Below are positions 59,977 to 64,000 of a stretch of 64,000 nucleotides of DNA, piece after piece (the first letter of the stretch is position 1; every line of letters begins with the position of its first letter). The stretch is taken from positions 53,619 through 117,618 of the forward strand of contig MFRM01000019.1 in assembly GCA_001784555.1 (NCBI GenBank), in the 5' to 3' direction. This stretch comes from Candidatus Melainabacteria bacterium RIFCSPHIGHO2_02_FULL_34_12 (GTDB lineage Bacteria > Cyanobacteriota > Vampirovibrionia > 2-02-FULL-35-15). The notes beneath the pieces were generated by a model. It saw only the letters and a program-made list of their open reading frames with translations, ran no database searches and was not told the origin of the DNA. The position numbers were made by a program, and so were the translations under genes.

Positions 59977-62900
59977 TTAAATCTGAATAATGTTTTCTTT
60001 TTTTATTTTCCAGTCAATTTGCCAGTTTTTTTGAAAATCATTTGCTTTAAGTCCTTTTGGGATAATTTGATCTAAAACCATTTCTGCTCTAGTACTTCCT
60101 GACAGAATTAATTCCAGCTCCAGCGGTAACTCATTTGTAATTTTTATCCCTTCAACTTGAGATCTAATATCTAATTGTTTCTCAGACTTATTTTTATTGT
60201 CTTTATTATTTTTTAAAACCTTTAGAATTAAAAACTTTTGAGCAAGAAAACTTTCAATTAAACTTCTTAACTCACATATATATTTTTCCCATATCTCAGG
60301 CTTATAAGTCAAAATTCTATACAAAAATTTTATATTGTTTACATCACCCAATTTTTGGTTAAAATCAACTGTTTTAGCACTTATAAGCTGGAATTCGGGC
60401 GGCAATTGCTGATTTAACCTAATTTGTAAGTCAGGATCCTCAACATAATCAGCCAGCTCAAGATGAAGCAATTCACAATCACTTTCATAATAAATAGGTA
60501 ATGGCAAAAGCCATTGCATTTTGGGCCGGGGGTTAAAACCCTCTGTAAAAGAAAATGGAATTCCTGCCCTTCTCATTGCTCTTTCAAAAAGCCTACTAAC
60601 ATCAAGATGAGAAATAAATCTTAAATCAGCTGATTTAGTATGAATGATTTCAATTTTTTGAACGGATTTAGTAGGTAAACTAATTTTAGGTTTCGCCGAT
60701 ACGCCGGTTCGCCGATACGCCGGTTCGCCGTTTCGTCCACTCGCCGATTCGCCCATTCGTCCATTCGCCGACTCGCCGACTCGCCGTTTCGCCGTTTCGT
60801 CTCCTAAATCTATTTCTTTCACGAATTTATTATTCTTCGACTTATCCTCAGTAACCAAATTTAATACACCCAGTTCAAAACAAACTCCACAGGCATGGCA
60901 TGTATTTTCTGTGCATGGTGACGTTTCAGTTACACTTAAAGCCTTTTTCATTTCTTCTATTAAAAATTTATTCAAAAGTCCGGTGTCAATAATATCCCAG
61001 GAATTAATTGATCCGATTTCTCTGTGTTTTGTAGCTTCAAAGTCCAGATCCAGATTAATTTCTTTACCTGCTTCCTTCCAGAGAGAAATATCCAGACATT
61101 CATCCCATGCATCAAACTTTGCACCTTTTTTAAATGCCGAATAAATTAATTCTGAAATTCGACGATCGCCCCTGCTCATTACAGCTTCAAGCAGTGCAAT
61201 TTTTGGATCTGTACAATTTAATTTCACCGTGCGAAGTTTATATTCTCTGATTTTTTGTTTCAGATAAATTATTTTTTGTTCAAATTCACTTGTCTTATTC
61301 TGACTAAACCATTGAAAAGGAGTAAAAGCTTTTGGAACAAAAGTAGAAATAGTACATGTAATATCAAGAGGTTTTTTGTTTTTTATTCTTGAAAGATCAT
61401 TTGCCCATTTTAAAAGATTTATAATTCCATCCAGATCAGCAGTAGTTTCTGTAGGCAGTCCAATCATAAAATAAAGTTTTACATGCCGAAAACTGCCGTC
61501 ATAAACACTTTCAATGGCTCGTTTAATATCTTTTTCTTTAAGTCCTTTGTTAATTACTTCTCTTAGCCTTTCTGTTCCAGCCTCGGGAGCAAGAGTAATG
61601 CCTGATTTTCTTACAGTATTTAATTCATTTGCAATTTCCATGTTAAATCTGTCTGCTCTTTGCGACGGCATGGAAAGTGAAATCCCTTTTTTAGAATGAG
61701 CAGCATTTAAACTAACTGCAGCTTCATGAAGTCTGGTGTAATCGCTGGCAGAAAGTGACAACAATGAATATTCATCGTAACCGGTATTTTTTAAAGCTTC
61801 TGTTGAAAGTTTTATCAATTCATCCGGGGTTCTTTCTCTGACTGGAAGATAAACATATCCAGGCTGACAGAATCTGCAACCCCTGTCACAACCTCTTCTT
61901 ATTTCCATTACCTGTCTGTCCTGAACAGATGCCAGATAAGGTATTGGACCAGAAGTAGGCTGATTACGATCACTTAAATTTACAACTCTCTTAGTGATTT
62001 TTTCAGGAATAGTCATTGCGAGGAGCGGAGTGACGAAGCAGTCTCGATCTTTTTCAGGTGAGTCGATCGGGATTGCTTCGCCGGAGCCTGCCCCGAGCGA
62101 AGCGTGGGGGACTCGCAATGACAAATCAATTGGCTTTGGTAAATAGTTTTCATTTGGATCCGGATTATAAAACTTCGGCACATAAACTCCTGGAATCTGA
62201 GCAAGTTTTAATAATAAATCTTGCTTACTTTGGACAGACATACAATCTGCTCCTACATTGGGGCAAACACGCTGGTATGCCCCTACAGATTTTATTAAAT
62301 CTAATATTTCAATAATTACTTCTTCACCATCCCCGATAATAAAAAAATCAATGAAATCAGCCATTGGTTCAGGATTAAAAGCAGCAGGACCACCAGCAAA
62401 AACCAGAGGAAAAATATCTTTTCTTTCTGCAGATAAAACCTCTAGCTTTGAAAGCTCAAGTATATTTAAAACATTTGTATAAGAAAGTTCATAAGAAAGT
62501 GAAAATCCTAAAAGATCAAAATCATTAAGTGGCTTAAAGCTTTCCCAACCCCACAGAGAAATATTTTCTTTTCTTAAAAGCGCTTCCATATCCTGCATTG
62601 GAGCATATGCTCTGTCACAAAGATAATCACTGTGACTGTTAATGATTTGGTATAAAATCTTTGTACCAAAATTTGCCATTCCAAGTTCATAGAGATCGGG
62701 GTAAATTAATGCAGTTTTTACTTTTGCATCTGACCATCTTTTTTTCGCCGTTTCGCCGATACGCCGATACTCCGATACGTTCTCTTGTTCTCTCGCCGAT
62801 ACGCCCACTCGCCGTCTCGCCGTTACGTTTTCTACCAAGTGTCCCCACTCAATTCCAAGATACTGACCTGGTTTTTGAACTTTAAGCAAAAGATTGTTAA

Positions 62901-62985
62901 CAAGGTTTAAATAAGTATCTGTACCTTCATTCTTATTATTGTTAATTTTCAATAGCGTGTCTTGCATCTTTTTTACCGCCGGCAT
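59977..62985 (-). CDS. TIGR03960-like radical SAM protein fused to TIGR03936/DUF2344 domain, with repeat-encoded insertions
   Basis: EIRRGCDRGCRFCQPGYVYLPVRER; LSLSASDYTRL; C-term ISHLDVSRLFERAMRRAGIPFSFTEGFNPRPKMQWLLPLP. Confidence 0.92.
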   Translation of the reverse strand: MPAVKKMQDTLLKINNNKNEGTDTYLNLVNNLLLKVQKPGQYLGIEWGHLVENVTARRRVGVSAREQENVSEYRRIGETAKKRWSDAKVKTALIYPDLYELGMANFGTKILYQIINSHSDYLCDRAYAPMQDMEALLRKENISLWGWESFKPLNDFDLLGFSLSYELSYTNVLNILELSKLEVLSAERKDIFPLVFAGGPAAFNPEPMADFIDFFIIGDGEEVIIEILDLIKSVGAYQRVCPNVGADCMSVQSKQDLLLKLAQIPGVYVPKFYNPDPNENYLPKPIDLSLRVPHASLGAGSGEAIPIDSPEKDRDCFVTPLLAMTIPEKITKRVVNLSDRNQPTSGPIPYLASVQDRQVMEIRRGCDRGCRFCQPGYVYLPVRERTPDELIKLSTEALKNTGYDEYSLLSLSASDYTRLHEAAVSLNAAHSKKGISLSMPSQRADRFNMEIANELNTVRKSGITLAPEAGTERLREVINKGLKEKDIKRAIESVYDGSFRHVKLYFMIGLPTETTADLDGIINLLKWANDLSRIKNKKPLDITCTISTFVPKAFTPFQWFSQNKTSEFEQKIIYLKQKIREYKLRTVKLNCTDPKIALLEAVMSRGDRRISELIYSAFKKGAKFDAWDECLDISLWKEAGKEINLDLDFEATKHREIGSINSWDIIDTGLLNKFLIEEMKKALSVTETSPCTENTCHACGVCFELGVLNLVTEDKSKNNKFVKEIDLGDETAKRRVGESANGRMGESASGRNGEPAYRRTGVSAKPKISLPTKSVQKIEIIHTKSADLRFISHLDVSRLFERAMRRAGIPFSFTEGFNPRPKMQWLLPLPIYYESDCELLHLELADYVEDPDLQIRLNQQLPPEFQLISAKTVDFNQKLGDVNNIKFLYRILTYKPEIWEKYICELRSLIESFLAQKFLILKVLKNNKDNKNKSEKQLDIRSQVEGIKITNELPLELELILSGSTRAEMVLDQIIPKGLKANDFQKNWQIDWKIKKENIIQI
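60694..60805. repeat. 8-bp tandem array (about 14 units)
   Basis: cgccgata cgccggtt cgccgata cgccggtt cgccgttt cgtccact cgccgatt cgcccatt cgtccatt cgccgact cgccgact cgccgttt cgccgttt cgtctcct. Confidence 0.95.
62012..62122. repeat. Palindromic element GTCATTGCGAG..CTCGCAATGAC inside the radical SAM ORF
   Basis: 11-bp perfect termini; 111 bp (37 codons), in frame. Confidence 0.93.
62252..62287. repeat. GTAGGGGC-type palindrome inside the radical SAM ORF
   Basis: CCTACATTGGGGCAAACACGCTGGTATGCCCCTACA. Confidence 0.75.
62746..62833. repeat. 8-bp tandem array (11 units)
   Basis: cgccgttt cgccgata cgccgata ctccgata cgttctct tgttctct cgccgata cgcccact cgccgtct cgccgtta cgttttct. Confidence 0.95.
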
Positions 62986-63063
62986 TCTTCATAATAATTC
63001 AGAATGCCGGCTTTGCATTTTGAATTATGCTCAACTATACTGGTTCAGTTATAATATTAACTT

Positions 63064-63735
63064 ATGAAGGAACAGTTCATTAGCGATGATTTTAAGTTTC
63101 CGGTAACTCTGGCAATTACCGGTGCCAGTGGCACAGTATACGGACTAAGAGTGCTTCAGTTTTTACTTGAAAATAATTACAGAGTTGAATTTGTAATTTC
63201 AGAAAGTGCATCAAAAGTAGCCTTGGATGAAATTGGTTTAATTCTTTCATTAAGCCCTGCAATTTTAAAAGAACAAGTATTATCCTATTTAGAATCCAAA
63301 GGCAAGAAAAATATAAATAAGAACTTATTAAATGTCTGGGAATTTAATGATATTTCTGCATCTATTTCAAGCGGTTCTTATCGTACAAGCGGAATGATGA
63401 TTATTCCTGCAAGCATGGGCACAATTGGTGCAATTGCAAGTGGCACCTCTGATAATCTCATAACCAGAGCCGCAGATGTGTGTTTAAAAGAAAGAAGAAA
63501 ACTTGTAGTTGTCCCCCGTGAAATGCCTTTGAACACCATTCATCTTGAGAATCTTCTAAAGCTAAGTAAAATTGGCACAATTATTGCTCCTGCCTGCCCA
63601 GGTTTTTATCACAGACCTGAAAATCTTGATGAAGTAATTGATTTTGTTGCAGGTAAGATATTAGATTTATTTGGATTTGATCATAATCTTTTCAAAAGAT
63701 GGAAAGTAGACTCTAATTTACTTGCAGTTAATTAG
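63064..63735 (+). CDS. ubiX: Flavin prenyltransferase UbiX
   Basis: LAITGASGTVYGLRVLQFLL; GSYRTSGMMIIPASMGT; CPGFYHRPE. Confidence 0.94.
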   Translation: MKEQFISDDFKFPVTLAITGASGTVYGLRVLQFLLENNYRVEFVISESASKVALDEIGLILSLSPAILKEQVLSYLESKGKKNINKNLLNVWEFNDISASISSGSYRTSGMMIIPASMGTIGAIASGTSDNLITRAADVCLKERRKLVVVPREMPLNTIHLENLLKLSKIGTIIAPACPGFYHRPENLDEVIDFVAGKILDLFGFDHNLFKRWKVDSNLLAVN

Positions 63736-63785
63736 TCTAATTTTTATAACTTAATAAAACCAATTACTAATAGTATTAAAATAAT

Positions 63786-63992
63786 ATGAAAAGTAATTTT
63801 ATGAACGATTTTTCATTTGTAGACGAAGAACTTGAACTTCTTTCTGAAGCCGGGCTAAGAAGGGAATTAAAAACAGTTCTTACTGCAGGTGGGCCATGGA
63901 TAGAAATTGCAGGAAATAAAAGAGTTCTTCAATTTGCATCAAATAATTACCTCGGTCTTTCAAATCATCCGGAAATAATAAATGCAAATTGA
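63786..63992 (+). pseudogene. N-terminus of a BioF/Kbl-type aminotransferase, apparently frameshifted at the window edge
   Basis: LQFASNNYLGLSNHPEIINA then stop; ATT GAA GAA CTC (IEEL) continues in another frame. Confidence 0.6.
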
Positions 63993-64000
63993 AGAACTCT

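Noticed and set aside
60694-60805. Possible CRISPR array
   Set aside because: Contiguous 8-bp units with no spacer architecture and no cas genes; no CRISPR seen in the window.
62013-62315. ORFs 62013-62204 (-) and 62058-62315 (+) over the palindromic element
   Set aside because: Alternative-frame readings of repeat DNA; such peptides (CHCESPTLRSGQ..) are typical artefacts of this repeat type.

Overview
This 64 kb AT-rich bacterial window has dense coding on both strands. Gene content hints at a cyanobacteria-sister lineage such as Vampirovibrionia/Melainabacteria: a cyanobacterial-type DprA-like Rossmann protein, an RRM RNA-binding protein, and a radical SAM/RNase E-G neighbourhood. That placement is inference. 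Core genes include the secA 3' end, accC, rplJL, nagA, hup, rsmI, uvrA, slt, rpmB, rpsR, aceB-aceA, deaD, an ABC-F ATPase, rplK, rplA, pcrA, plsC, prfA, uppS, argG, folC, rng/rne and ubiX. Three tRNAs are present: Asp(GTC), Leu(TAA) and Ser(GGA). Accessory content includes a secreted/effector-like cluster (17.9-26.8 kb) and a toxin-antitoxin/Fic-rich stretch (37.4-48.9 kb). That stretch contains a hicBA module lying between a tRNA-Leu 3' fragment and the intact tRNA-Leu. The most distinctive signal is a set of small structured or repetitive elements, several of which are translated inside genes: (1) two near-identical 111-bp MITEs with inferred 5-bp target duplications, each placed at the stop codon of a minus-strand gene, one of them between aceB and aceA; (2) 8-bp-period TCGCCGAT-type arrays at four loci; (3) CATTGCGAG..CTCGCAATG palindromic elements, one inserted in frame as 111 bp; (4) GTAGGGGC-type small palindromes; (5) a pair of about 155-nt structured elements with compensatory base changes. 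One radical SAM gene (59977-62985) carries four such insertions. All calls come from reading the sequence; no searches were run.
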